This document shows positions 54,548-62,214 of a stretch of 64,000 bases of DNA, in pieces. This DNA is from Microbacterium sp. AB. GTDB lineage: Bacteria; Actinomycetota; Actinomycetes; Actinomycetales; Microbacteriaceae. Position 1 is the first letter of the stretch; the number at the start of each line of letters is the position of its first letter. The position numbers and the translations under genes are program-made. Where the stretch lies: contig NZ_CP118157.1 in assembly GCF_032878875.1 (NCBI RefSeq), positions 2,666,001 to 2,730,000 of the forward strand. The letters are read 5' to 3'. Below the pieces are notes generated by a model, which searched no databases, was not told where the DNA came from, and was given only the letters and a program-made list of their open reading frames with translations.

Positions 54548-55680
54548 ACGCCGCAGGCCAGAACGTCTCGTACCTCGCGCTGACGACGCTCGCCTCCGTC
54601 GTGATGATCGGTCTCGGCTTCCTTCCGCGGCCGTCCCTGCCGACCGGGCTGTGGTCGTTCGCCTTCTCCCTCGCCATGATCTCCTCGTACCTCTCGATCG
54701 GCGCCGCCACGATCGGAGCGGACGTCCTGCAGGCCCTCGGCGCCGGTCTCTTCCTCGCGGCCAATGCCTTCCTCTGGCTGGGTCTGCGCGTGCGGCGAGG
54801 GACGGGGCGCGCGCACTGGATGCTCGCCGTCGGCTATCTCGTCGGCTCGCCGCTCGCGCTCCTCGCGACAGCGGGGTCTCCCGCCTATGCCTGGACGTTC
54901 CGCATCGACTTCTCGGTGTCGGCGGTGTTCGCCGTCCTCATCATGATCGAGCTCATCCGGCTCGCCGCGCCGAGGCGCGAGGAGGTCTACCCCCTCCTGC
55001 TGACCGCCGGGGCGTTCGTCCCCGTCGCCGTGTTCGTGATCGTCGACGGGATCAGCCAGGTCCTCTCCGGACGACCGTGGGCGGACGAGCTCACGGGGGT
55101 GCGGGGAGTGAACACCGTGGCGGTCGGGGTGTACGTCATGTCCGCCCTCATCACCCTTCTCCTTCTCACGCGACAGGCACCGCCGGAGGCGCCAACGGGC
55201 GCATCCGACGTCTTCGCGCGGGTCGCCTCCGTCCGGCTGCGCCGGGCCGAGGCCGTCGACGACGGCTGGTGGTCCCTCATCGAGGTGCGGCTCGACGATC
55301 CGGATGCGCTGCGCGAGGCGTTCGGCACGTCGAACCTCGAACGGGTGGCCGCGGGATTCCATGAGGCGGTCATGGCGTCGCTTCCGCCCGACGCCGATGT
55401 GCGCGACCATGAGGGCACGCGCATCGTCGCTCTGATCCATCGCCCTGACGAGCCGCTCCGCCGCCTGCTCGCCGAGATCCTCGAGCGGGTCTCGCGACCC
55501 GACGCCGACGATCACGTCCCGTTCCTGCCCTCGGCGAGCATCGGCTGGGCTTCCGTCGACGCCGTCGGCTATCGTCTCGACGCTCTCGAGGCCGCCGCGC
55601 GCGACGCCGTCGAGGAGGCGACGGAGGCGGGAGGGGACAGGTGGGAGCGCGCCCGCTCCGCCCCGCGCCCGGTCGTCTAG
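54544..55680 (+). CDS. Membrane protein with degenerate GGDEF-like domain
   Basis: Protein of 378 aa. Residues 1-215 contain about six membrane segments, as in MASE-type sensory domains. Residues 230-378 follow the order of a GGDEF domain: SLIEVRLDDPDALREAFGTS aligns with the D-x-D-x-F...N...G segment, LERVAAGFHEAVMASLP with the next helix, RDHEGTRIVALIHR with the GGDEF signature strand, and PSASIGWASVDAVGYRLDAL with the SiG...AD stretch, followed by AAARDAVEEATEAGGDRW. The GG(D/E)EF residues are absent (HEGTR), so no cyclase activity is expected. GTG start overlaps the kinase stop. I infer a signalling or nucleotide-binding partner of kinase 1. Confidence 0.65.
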   Translation: MNAAGQNVSYLALTTLASVVMIGLGFLPRPSLPTGLWSFAFSLAMISSYLSIGAATIGADVLQALGAGLFLAANAFLWLGLRVRRGTGRAHWMLAVGYLVGSPLALLATAGSPAYAWTFRIDFSVSAVFAVLIMIELIRLAAPRREEVYPLLLTAGAFVPVAVFVIVDGISQVLSGRPWADELTGVRGVNTVAVGVYVMSALITLLLLTRQAPPEAPTGASDVFARVASVRLRRAEAVDDGWWSLIEVRLDDPDALREAFGTSNLERVAAGFHEAVMASLPPDADVRDHEGTRIVALIHRPDEPLRRLLAEILERVSRPDADDHVPFLPSASIGWASVDAVGYRLDALEAAARDAVEEATEAGGDRWERARSAPRPVV

Positions 55681-55683
55681 AGT
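55678..55683 (+). promoter_or_regulatory. -10 box of the GH6 gene, overlapping the upstream stop codon
   Basis: TAGAGT includes the TAG stop of the preceding gene and lies exactly 7 bases before the GTG at 55691. It selects that GTG over the one at 55682. Confidence 0.5.
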
Positions 55684-55690
55684 GTCGGGA

Positions 55691-56719
55691 GTGGGCCGTC
55701 GCATCGCCGTTCATCGGCCACGGTTCGAGCGCTTGCCGACGTGGATGACGGTCGTGGCCGCCGGCGCGGCACTGGCGCTCGTGATCGCCCTCATCGCGTG
55801 GGGGGCGACCTCGTCCGTGTCGACGTTCTACACGATCATGACGACGCCGCCTGCCGTGGGCACCTCGTTCATCGCGCCCGACATCTCCAAGGCGCACCGC
55901 TCCCTCGACGACGACTCGCTCGACGACGACCAGCGGCATGCCACGGCGTACCTGGCGGCGCAGCCCGCGACGTACTGGCTCACCCCCGAGCAGGATCCGG
56001 TCGGGCAGGCCGGCGACACGGTGGGCGCGCTCGCCGCGCAGGCGCGGGAGGAGGGCGCCGCGTTCGCGGTCGCCGTCTACGGCCTGCCCGGGCGCGACTG
56101 CGGGAACCACTCCGCGGGAGGCCTGTCGGAGGCCGGGTACCGCACGTGGGTGGAGGAGATCGGCCTCGCCCTGAGGAACGCGCAGGATGTGCAGAAGGTC
56201 GTGATCCTCGAGCCGGACAGCCTCGCCCTGGCCCCCGAATGCGGCAACCTCGACGAGAGGACGGTCCAGCTGCGCGAGGCGGTCTCGGCGCTGCAGGCCC
56301 CCGGCGCGTGGATCTATCTCGACGGCGGGCACAGCGGGTGGCTCGATGCGCAGCAGATGGCCGGGCTGATCTCGGCGATCGACGTGGCGGGCTCGGTGCG
56401 CGGCTTCGCGACGAACGTCTCGAACTACCGTTCGGTGGCGGACGAGTTCGCCTACGCCCACGAGGTCGCGTCGTATCTCGACGGGATGCACGCCATCGTC
56501 GACACCTCCCGCAGCGGCGCGGCGACCGCGGGCGAGGAGTGGTGCAATCCTCCCGCCCAGACGGTCGGCGAGCCGAGCGGGACCCGCGGCGACGAGGTCG
56601 TCGACGCCAACCTCTGGATCAAGCCCCCCGGCGAGAGCGACGGACCGTGCAACGGCGGGCCGGCGGCCGGCGTGTGGTGGCCGGATGCAGCGGTCTCCCT
56701 GACGGACGGCGTACGGTGA
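55691..56719 (+). CDS. Membrane-anchored glycoside hydrolase family 6 protein
   Basis: Protein of 342 aa with one N-terminal membrane segment (TVVAAGAALALVIALIAWG near residues 20-38) and an external GH6 domain, the family of endo-1,4-beta-glucanases and cellobiohydrolases. Motifs: AVAVYGLPGRDCGNHSAGGL (GH6 signature 1, catalytic-acid region), VVILEPDSLALAPECGN (signature 2), AWIYLDGGHSGWLDAQQMA, GFATNVSNYRSVADEFAYA and VDTSRSGAA with GEEWCNPP. The key aspartates and disulfide-type cysteines are present. The GTG at 55691 fits a leaderless mRNA. Because it sits among signalling genes and near a processive GT2 gene rather than in a cellulolytic locus, trimming of the cell's own beta-glucan is more likely than feeding. 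Confidence 0.88.
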   Translation: MGRRIAVHRPRFERLPTWMTVVAAGAALALVIALIAWGATSSVSTFYTIMTTPPAVGTSFIAPDISKAHRSLDDDSLDDDQRHATAYLAAQPATYWLTPEQDPVGQAGDTVGALAAQAREEGAAFAVAVYGLPGRDCGNHSAGGLSEAGYRTWVEEIGLALRNAQDVQKVVILEPDSLALAPECGNLDERTVQLREAVSALQAPGAWIYLDGGHSGWLDAQQMAGLISAIDVAGSVRGFATNVSNYRSVADEFAYAHEVASYLDGMHAIVDTSRSGAATAGEEWCNPPAQTVGEPSGTRGDEVVDANLWIKPPGESDGPCNGGPAAGVWWPDAAVSLTDGVR

Positions 56720-56723
56720 CCGT

Positions 56724-56729
56724 TAGCAT
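56724..56729 (+). promoter_or_regulatory. -10 candidate of the response regulator gene
   Basis: TAGCAT about 37 bases before the ATG at 56767, giving a leader of around 30 bases with GGAG before the start. The -35 is weak. Confidence 0.35.
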
Positions 56730-56766
56730 GAACCGGAACCGCTGACCGCGACCCCCTGGAGCCTCC

Positions 56767-57774
56767 ATGAGCGACCCCGGCGCCCCGATGAAGACAGCCG
56801 TCATCGTCGAGGACGACCCCGACGTCCGCCATCTGCTGGTGGACGTGCTCGAAGCCGCGGGCTTCTCGACGGTGTCCGCCGGCAACGGCATCGACGGGGT
56901 GCGCGCGGTGCTGACGTACCAGCCCCTCATCACGACGCTCGACGTGAACATGCCGGGCATCGACGGCTTCGAGGCCGCGCGGCGGATCCGCGCGGGCAGC
57001 GACACCTACATCATCATGCTCACGGCGCTCGAGGACGAGGCCGACGTCGTGCTCGGCCTCAGCGCCGGCGCCGACGAGTACCTGAACAAGCCGTTCCGGC
57101 CGCGAGAGCTCCGCGCCCGCATCGACGCGCTGCTGCGCCGCCCGCGCGCGGCGGCCGCGACGTCCGCACCGCGACAGGCCGCGACGGGGCCGTCCTTCCC
57201 CGGCGCCCGGCCGACGACCACTGCCATCCCGGTGACGCGCGGCGAACCGGCCGCGATGCCGACGTATCCGGTTCCCGGCGTCGCGCCGCCCGCGCGGACC
57301 GAGGAGCCGCGGCGCCCGGCGTTCGACGAGCCCTCGGCGCCCGCGCCGGGGGATCCGATCGTCGTCGAGGCGGACGCCGGGCCGTACGAGCCCTCGCCGT
57401 CCGCCGCCGCCGGCCCCCACTCCGCCCTCGGGCCGCACACGCTCGTGCACCGCGACCTCTACGTCGACCCGGAGAGCCGTATCGCGGTGATCGGCTCGAG
57501 TGAGCTCGAGCTCACCCGGACGGAGTTCGACCTGCTCTCGACGCTCATGGAGTCGAAGCGGCGCGTGCGCAGCAAGGCGGATCTGACGCTCGTGCTCCGC
57601 GGCGAATCGTATGTGACGAGCTACTTCGTCGGCGAGGCCGACAAGCGCGCGATCGAGGCCCATATGACGAACCTGCGCCGCAAGCTGGGCGACAGCCCCG
57701 TCACCCCGCGGTACATCGAGACGGTGCGCGGCGTCGGCTACCGTCTCACCTCGGACCTGTCGCAGGCGTACTGA
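56767..57774 (+). CDS. OmpR-type response regulator with long disordered linker
   Basis: Regulator of 335 aa, about 100 longer than a standard OmpR protein. Residues 8-122 are the receiver: KTAVIVEDDPDVRHLL, phospho-acceptor Asp59 in TTLDVNMPGIDGFEAA, switch Thr in IIMLTALED and Lys in ADEYLNKPFRPRELRARI. Residues 125-230 are a Pro/Ala/Gly/Arg-rich linker without clear fold. Residues 235-330 are a winged helix: HRDLYVDPESRIAVIGSSEL, LTRTEFDLLSTLMESKRRV, AIEAHMTNLRRKLGDSP and YIETVRGVGYRL. GGAG precedes the ATG. It is the only regulator near two histidine kinases and is probably phosphorylated by one or both. The genes for GH6, the GT2 synthase and the lipoproteins are plausible targets. Confidence 0.92.
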   Translation: MSDPGAPMKTAVIVEDDPDVRHLLVDVLEAAGFSTVSAGNGIDGVRAVLTYQPLITTLDVNMPGIDGFEAARRIRAGSDTYIIMLTALEDEADVVLGLSAGADEYLNKPFRPRELRARIDALLRRPRAAAATSAPRQAATGPSFPGARPTTTAIPVTRGEPAAMPTYPVPGVAPPARTEEPRRPAFDEPSAPAPGDPIVVEADAGPYEPSPSAAAGPHSALGPHTLVHRDLYVDPESRIAVIGSSELELTRTEFDLLSTLMESKRRVRSKADLTLVLRGESYVTSYFVGEADKRAIEAHMTNLRRKLGDSPVTPRYIETVRGVGYRLTSDLSQAY

Positions 57775-57810
57775 GCGGGGCGCCGTCCGTCGCACCGCGC
57801 CGGAGGCGCT

Positions 57811-59277
57811 TCAGACCCGGTAGCCCTGCTGACGGCGAAGGAGCTTGAACGCCATCGAGACGGTCTGCGTGACCGTGACGACGCCCAGGACGGGCCATCC
57901 GACCCACAGGATGGACGACTGCACGACGGCGCCGAGCATCGTCCAGATGACGGCGACGGCGACGAGGACGACGCCGAGCAGCGCGAAGGGGAGCCAGTAG
58001 GTGCCGCCCCCGCCCTTCTCCGCGCGCGCCTGCATGGCCCAGTTGTCGACCTTCTTCCGGGAGAGGAAGCGCGTCCACGAACGGAGGAAGTGGCTGAGCC
58101 GCACCCACATGAACAGCTCCGCGGGCACGATGAGACCCGCGAACAGATAGTCCCTCCTCGTGCGCGAGGCCATCGTGTGCGCGATGCGCAGGTTGAGCGC
58201 GGTCGCCACGACCGGCGGGATGAGCCACCACGGCGAGAACACGAACGCGCTGATCGAGAGGGAGCCGGCGAGGAGGAGCAGGAACGCGATGCGGACGAAG
58301 AGGTTCGTGAGCATGCTGACGTTCTCGAACCATCGCAGACGCAGGTTCGGGTGGAAGGGGTGGCCCTTCGTGTCGCCGCGCTGGCCCGGCCACATGAGCT
58401 CGATGGCTCCGTACGTCCACTTCACCTGCTGGGCGTCGTAGGCCCGCAGGGTCGTCATGCCGCCCACGTCGGCGCGGGCGAAGGGGCTGATCTTCGTGAG
58501 GTAGCCCGCGCTCTTGATCTGCAGCGAGAGGAGGGAGTCCTCGACCTCGCTGTCGCGCACCCACGGCGTCGACTGGTGGTTGGCCTTCATGACGTCTCGG
58601 AGCGCCGCCGTGGAGAAGATCGAGAACTGGCCGCCGAGCACCGCCATGTTGCGGCCTCGCAGGAGGTTCTGCATGTTGAAGGCCGCGAACTGCGTGCGCT
58701 GCCCCGCGATGAGGAACTTCGCGATCGCGCCCGAGACGGGACGGGCGTCGATCGAGTAGATCGCGGAGATGCCCCCGATGCGGGAGTCGGACACCGCCTC
58801 GTTCTCGAGATGCTCGACGGCGTGCTCGTCGGCGACGGTGTCGCCGTCGACGCCGAGCAGGTAGTCGTACCCCTCCACGAGCGAATAGCCGTAGTTGAGG
58901 GCGCCGACCTTCTTGTCGGGGTTCTTCCCGATGTCGTGGACGAACACCTCGGTGAACTGGTCGCCGAGCTCGGTCGAGACCTCGTGCGGCCCGGCGAACC
59001 GCGATGCGACGCGGACCGTGCCGTCCGAGGAGTTGTTGACGACGACATGGATGACGTCGGGCACGCGGGTCTGCGAGAGAAGGGACTCGACGACGGCGCC
59101 GATCGACTCCTCCTCGTTGTACGCGGGGATGACGCATCCGATCGTGGACCGGTGACCGGGGACGTCCTCCAGCACCGAGGAGAAGTCCTCCGCGAAGCCG
59201 GCGGCCTCGATCTCCGCCGGGCCCGAGAAGGGGATGATCTCGGGGAGCGGGAGCGGAGCGTTGTCCGAGGGGGTCAC
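57811..59277 (-). CDS. Processive family 2 glycosyltransferase (polysaccharide synthase-like)
   Basis: Membrane glycosyltransferase of 488 aa. GT2 domain: IGCVIPAYNEEESIGAVVES, HVVVNNSSDGTVRVASRF, YLLGVDGDTVADEHAVEHLE (DxD), SEVEDSLLSLQIKSAGYLTK (third acidic motif ED) and AYDAQQVKWTYG, a QxxKW form of the QxxRW motif of processive synthases. About four membrane segments follow, LFVRIAFLLLLAGSLSISAF to the C-terminus. The form is that of cellulose-, hyaluronan- or chitin-type synthases, so it should build and export a homo- or simple heteropolymer. GTG at 59277 has AGGAA upstream. No PilZ domain is seen, so direct c-di-GMP control of the BcsA kind is not expected. Confidence 0.88.
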   Translation of the reverse strand: MTPSDNAPLPLPEIIPFSGPAEIEAAGFAEDFSSVLEDVPGHRSTIGCVIPAYNEEESIGAVVESLLSQTRVPDVIHVVVNNSSDGTVRVASRFAGPHEVSTELGDQFTEVFVHDIGKNPDKKVGALNYGYSLVEGYDYLLGVDGDTVADEHAVEHLENEAVSDSRIGGISAIYSIDARPVSGAIAKFLIAGQRTQFAAFNMQNLLRGRNMAVLGGQFSIFSTAALRDVMKANHQSTPWVRDSEVEDSLLSLQIKSAGYLTKISPFARADVGGMTTLRAYDAQQVKWTYGAIELMWPGQRGDTKGHPFHPNLRLRWFENVSMLTNLFVRIAFLLLLAGSLSISAFVFSPWWLIPPVVATALNLRIAHTMASRTRRDYLFAGLIVPAELFMWVRLSHFLRSWTRFLSRKKVDNWAMQARAEKGGGGTYWLPFALLGVVLVAVAVIWTMLGAVVQSSILWVGWPVLGVVTVTQTVSMAFKLLRRQQGYRV

Positions 59278-59392
59278 GATGGTTCCTGTCGTTCGTGGAT
59301 GTGTCGTCGACTCGAGTCTGCCGCGGCGGTCTTCGCCCACGCCCCGGTCCGGGTCAAGCGCTCCTCAAGGTCCGCGCAAGACCCGGGCCCGG

Positions 59393-60088
59393 TCAGCCGT
59401 CCGACGCATCGGGGAAGATCCGGATCGGCAGGGTCTGGTAGACCGTCTGCTGCTGGAACGAGTCGTCGTCGGACGCGGCGCCCTCGGCGGAGAGCGTGAG
59501 CGCGAACTCCAGGGTGATGCCCGTCGTGCCGGCCGGCAGCTGCGAGACGATCGTCTCGGGAACGAGCAGCCCGCCCTGGTAGCTGTTCAGCAGCAGCCCC
59601 CGGTCCGAGCGCAGCGTGTCGGCCGGCACCAGCGTGCGCGGGTCCACCGTGAGCTGGAAGGATCCGGCGGACCGGTCGGGGCTCAGGGTCGACGTGATCG
59701 ACACCTGCGAGAGGTACACGCGCCGTTTGTCCGCGAGCACCGACTTCTCGGCGACGCGGTAGTCGTAGACGTTGACCGCGAAGCCGAAGGCCTTGTCGGC
59801 GGAGGCCGTCCACTCCTCCGTGCGCTTCGGGTCGGCGGCCCACACGTCGATGCGGACCTCGAGATCGTCGGCGACGTCGCTCGTGAGCGAGACCGATCCG
59901 TCGTCGGTGAACGCCGACTCCAGCGGCGCTCCCGTGCCGGCCGAGGAGGGCGCAGGCGACCGCTCGACGGCCGCCTGCGCCTCGATCGCGGACAGCACCT
60001 GCGTGCAGCCGGCCGTGAGAGAGGCCGTCGCCAGGAGCGTGGCGACGGCGGCGGAGCGGATCAGGGCTCGGCGGATGGATGCGCTCAT
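59393..60088 (-). CDS. Lipoprotein of unknown function (lipoprotein 1)
   Basis: Protein of 231 aa. Signal peptide with lipobox SLTAGC near residue 28. The mature part has a Ser/Ala/Pro-rich spacer and a beta-rich domain: VSLTSDVADDLEVRIDVWAA, KRRVYLSQVSITSTLSPDRS, GLLLNSYQGGLLVPETIVSQ and QTVYQTLPIRIFPDAS. I recognise no family. The protein at 62215 has the same plan and matching short blocks, so the two are paralogues that flank kinase 2. Precedes the GT2 synthase by 115 bases on the same strand, so they may be cotranscribed. ATG at 60088 is chosen because the signal peptide begins there. Confidence 0.75.
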   Translation of the reverse strand: MSASIRRALIRSAAVATLLATASLTAGCTQVLSAIEAQAAVERSPAPSSAGTGAPLESAFTDDGSVSLTSDVADDLEVRIDVWAADPKRTEEWTASADKAFGFAVNVYDYRVAEKSVLADKRRVYLSQVSITSTLSPDRSAGSFQLTVDPRTLVPADTLRSDRGLLLNSYQGGLLVPETIVSQLPAGTTGITLEFALTLSAEGAASDDDSFQQQTVYQTLPIRIFPDASDG

Positions 60089-60102
60089 GATGACCGTTCT
60101 CT

Positions 60103-60114
60103 CGATCGCGATCG
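60103..60114. repeat. 12-bp palindrome CGATCGCGATCG upstream of lipoprotein 1
   Basis: Perfect palindrome 15 bases before the lipoprotein 1 start and next to the 18-bp inverted repeat at 60121-60164. It may be part of a regulatory site; CG-rich palindromes are common in this composition. Confidence 0.3.
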
Positions 60115-60120
60115 TGCGGG

Positions 60121-60164
60121 GGCGTCCGCACGTCTCCGCGGGGGGACGGAGACGTGCGGACGCC
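60121..60164. repeat. Perfect 18-bp inverted repeat in the lipoprotein 1 upstream region
   Basis: Arms 60121-60138 and 60147-60164 are perfectly complementary around an 8-base loop. It lies 33 bases upstream of lipoprotein 1 and reads towards no known gene end, so it is not an ordinary terminator. On the minus strand it would be part of the leader of lipoprotein 1 mRNA, as an attenuator or stability element. Confidence 0.6.
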
Positions 60165-60362
60165 GTGATCGCCGCTGCTGCGCACCGGGGTGTCCGCGAA
60201 GCGGCGCGATGCGCTCGGATCCGCACCGTCGTGCCCCTCCGCAGAGGGTCACGGACACATGCAAGCACCTTCTGCGGTCGCGCGAGGCCGTCTGCGAATC
60301 TCTCGCGCCTTTGTGGGCGGAGTCTTGAGCCGACGTTGAGGTTCACACGCCGACCCCCTCGT
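60165..60362. other. Gene-free stretch between lipoprotein 1 and kinase 2
   Basis: The gap between the two divergent starts is about 310 bases. Apart from the 18-bp inverted repeat at its left end and the palindrome and promoter at its right end, I see no ORF with coding character and no RNA gene. A GACGTTGAGG half-site resembling the 60363-60376 palindrome occurs near 60334. Confidence 0.4.
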
Positions 60363-60376
60363 CTTCAACGTTGAAG
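60363..60376. promoter_or_regulatory. 14-bp perfect palindrome CTTCAACGTTGAAG, probable operator
   Basis: Perfect inverted repeat located 6 bases before the TATCAT -10 box of kinase 2, so it fills the region between -35 and -10. A bound protein would block the promoter. The local sequence is less GC-rich than the surroundings, which makes chance symmetry less likely. Confidence 0.55.
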
Positions 60377-60382
60377 TGGCCG

Positions 60383-60388
60383 TATCAT
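60383..60388 (+). promoter_or_regulatory. -10 box before the leader ORF and kinase 2
   Basis: TATCAT followed by 7 bases and the ATG at 60396; the spacing puts the transcript start at that ATG. Confidence 0.5.
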
Positions 60389-60395
60389 CGGTCCC

Positions 60396-60440
60396 ATGAG
60401 AACGGCGGCGCGGAGGTGCGATGCCCCTCTTCGAGAGTGA
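60396..60440 (+). CDS. Leaderless 14-codon leader ORF overlapping the kinase 2 start
   Basis: Begins at the ATG exactly 7 bases after TATCAT and reads MRTAARRCDAPLRE before TGA, ending 20 bases inside the kinase 2 gene in another frame. Its codons contain the GGAGG ribosome site of kinase 2. If translated, ribosomes on it would cover that site, so it could set kinase 2 expression. This may equally be just a 5' leader with a fortuitous ATG. Confidence 0.35.
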   Translation: MRTAARRCDAPLRE

Positions 60441-62175
60441 GCGGAGCCCGCGAGGACGACTGCGGGTGTTCGTCCGCGCCCAGCTCCCGTTCCTCATCGG
60501 GATGCTCTTCGTCCTCGCCATCACGTGGATCGCCTTCCCCGATCGCATCGTGGCCGCCCCGCTGTGGGCGGCGGTGACGCTCGTCGGCGTCGCATCGCTC
60601 GCGTCGGTCGCCGTCCCGTGGGAGCGCATCGGCGGCGAATGGCTGGTGCTCGTCGCCGTCGCGGACATCGTCGCCGTGGCGATCATGCGCTCCGTGCTCT
60701 TCCCCGCGCTGCCGGCCGTCGGCATGCTCGTCATCTTCCCCGTGCTCTGGCTCGCCTACGGGTTCTCACGCCCCGCGATGGTCCTCGCCGTCGCCGGCAC
60801 CGTCTTCGTGACCTCCTACCACTTCGTCCTCGAGGGGGTCTGGCCGGCCGACTCCACCGAATGGGCGAACGTGATCGCGTTCCCGGCGCTCATCCTCGCC
60901 GTCTCCATCGTCGTCAGCATCGCCGCCTCCCATCTCCGTGGCAGCCAGGCCCGGCTGCTCGAGTCGTACCGGCTGCAGGAGGAGGCGCTCGTCCGCGCGC
61001 GCAACAGCGAGGCGCTCATCCAGAGCATCCTCGACACCGTCGACGCGGGCGTGGCGTTCTACGACCGCGAGAACCGCCCCGCCGTCTCCAACCGGATCGC
61101 CGCGAGCGTCGCGAGCACGGTCGGCTTCGACCTCGGCGCCCCGCCGTTCGCGGGCGAGAACGCGTTCGAGGCCGACCGCACGACCGCCATCCCGCCCGAG
61201 CAGCAGTTCCTGCCGCGCGCATTGCGGGGCGAGGCGCTCGACGAGCACCTCGAGTGGATAGGACCGCCCGACGACCAGCATGCGATCGTCGTGTCGTCAC
61301 GGCCCGTGCTCCGCGACGACGGACAGGTCATCGGCACCGTCGTGGTCACGTACGACGTGACCGAGCTCGCCGACGCGCTGTCGCTGCGAGAGCAGTTCCT
61401 GTCGACCATCTCCCATGAGCTGCGCACGCCGCTGACGAGCATCATGGGGTATCTCGACCTGCTCCAGGACGACGCCGACCTGCTTCCGGCCCACAGTGTG
61501 CGGTATCTCGGGGGCCTCGGGAACGGCGCGCGATCCCTCGACCAGCGGATCCGCGAGCTCCTCGCCGCCGCCGACGTCTCCGAGCGGGTCCGTCGCCGCC
61601 CCCGCCCGATGCTCGACCTCCTCATCCAGGCGCTGGAGAAGGTGAGGCCGCTCGCCGCGGACCGGGACATCCGCCTCGTCGTCCAGCACGACAGCCACTC
61701 GCGGGTGCCCGTGTACGTCGACGGCCAGAAGATCGTCCATGCGCTGCAGGAGATCGCGTCCAACGCCGTGAAGTTCAGCCCCGATCACAGCGCGGTGCGC
61801 ATCACCGTGTCGTCGTCGAAGACGCTGTCGCGGATCACGGTGGTCGACGAGGGCCCCGGCATGACGCGCGCCGAGGCGAACCGCGTGTTCGAGCGCTTCT
61901 ACCGCACCCAGTACGCCCGTGACAACGCCGTCCAGGGCTTCGGCCTCGGCCTCGCCGTCGCCGAGGCGCAGATCAAGGCCCACGGCGGGCACATCCGGAT
62001 CACCAGCGAGCCGGGCCGAGGCACGTCGTTCACGGTCGAGGTCCCGCATGCGCTCCCGGACGTCCCCCCGGGCGAGGCGAGCGGGGCGGGTCCCGCCGCC
62101 GGGCCCGGGTCGGGAGAGCGGACGCCCCTGACGGGACCCGCGAGCAGAGGCCCTCGGGGAGCCGTGCGGACGTGA
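60421..62175 (+). CDS. Membrane sensor histidine kinase with PAS-like domain (kinase 2)
   Basis: Sensor kinase of 584 aa. Residues 20-170 contain about six membrane segments (FLIGMLFVLAITWIAFPDRI, VLVAVADIVAVAIMRSVLF), residues 195-325 a PAS-like domain (ILDTVDAGVAFYDRENRPAV). HisKA: FLSTISHELRTPLTSIMGYL with the phospho-accepting His near residue 335. HATPase: ALQEIASNAVKFSPDHSAV, VVDEGPGMTRAEANRVFERF, GFGLGLAVAEAQIKAHGGH. A disordered tail of about 40 residues follows. Paralogue of kinase 1. GGAGG lies 4 bases before the ATG at 60421. It stands alone, flanked by two related lipoproteins that might feed it an outside signal, as an inference. Confidence 0.92.
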   Translation: MPLFESERSPRGRLRVFVRAQLPFLIGMLFVLAITWIAFPDRIVAAPLWAAVTLVGVASLASVAVPWERIGGEWLVLVAVADIVAVAIMRSVLFPALPAVGMLVIFPVLWLAYGFSRPAMVLAVAGTVFVTSYHFVLEGVWPADSTEWANVIAFPALILAVSIVVSIAASHLRGSQARLLESYRLQEEALVRARNSEALIQSILDTVDAGVAFYDRENRPAVSNRIAASVASTVGFDLGAPPFAGENAFEADRTTAIPPEQQFLPRALRGEALDEHLEWIGPPDDQHAIVVSSRPVLRDDGQVIGTVVVTYDVTELADALSLREQFLSTISHELRTPLTSIMGYLDLLQDDADLLPAHSVRYLGGLGNGARSLDQRIRELLAAADVSERVRRRPRPMLDLLIQALEKVRPLAADRDIRLVVQHDSHSRVPVYVDGQKIVHALQEIASNAVKFSPDHSAVRITVSSSKTLSRITVVDEGPGMTRAEANRVFERFYRTQYARDNAVQGFGLGLAVAEAQIKAHGGHIRITSEPGRGTSFTVEVPHALPDVPPGEASGAGPAAGPGSGERTPLTGPASRGPRGAVRT

Positions 62176-62214
62176 CCGCGGCGTGAGCCGGAACGGTCGG
62201 CCCGGGGCGGCGGA

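Noticed and set aside
53962..55704. 580-codon minus-strand ORF across kinase 1 and the GGDEF-like gene
   Set aside because: No ribosome site, low-complexity translation, and two well-supported plus-strand genes cover it.
56728..56745. Five-codon ORF (MNRNR) before the response regulator
   Set aside because: It overlaps the probable -10 box, so it would not be transcribed in full.
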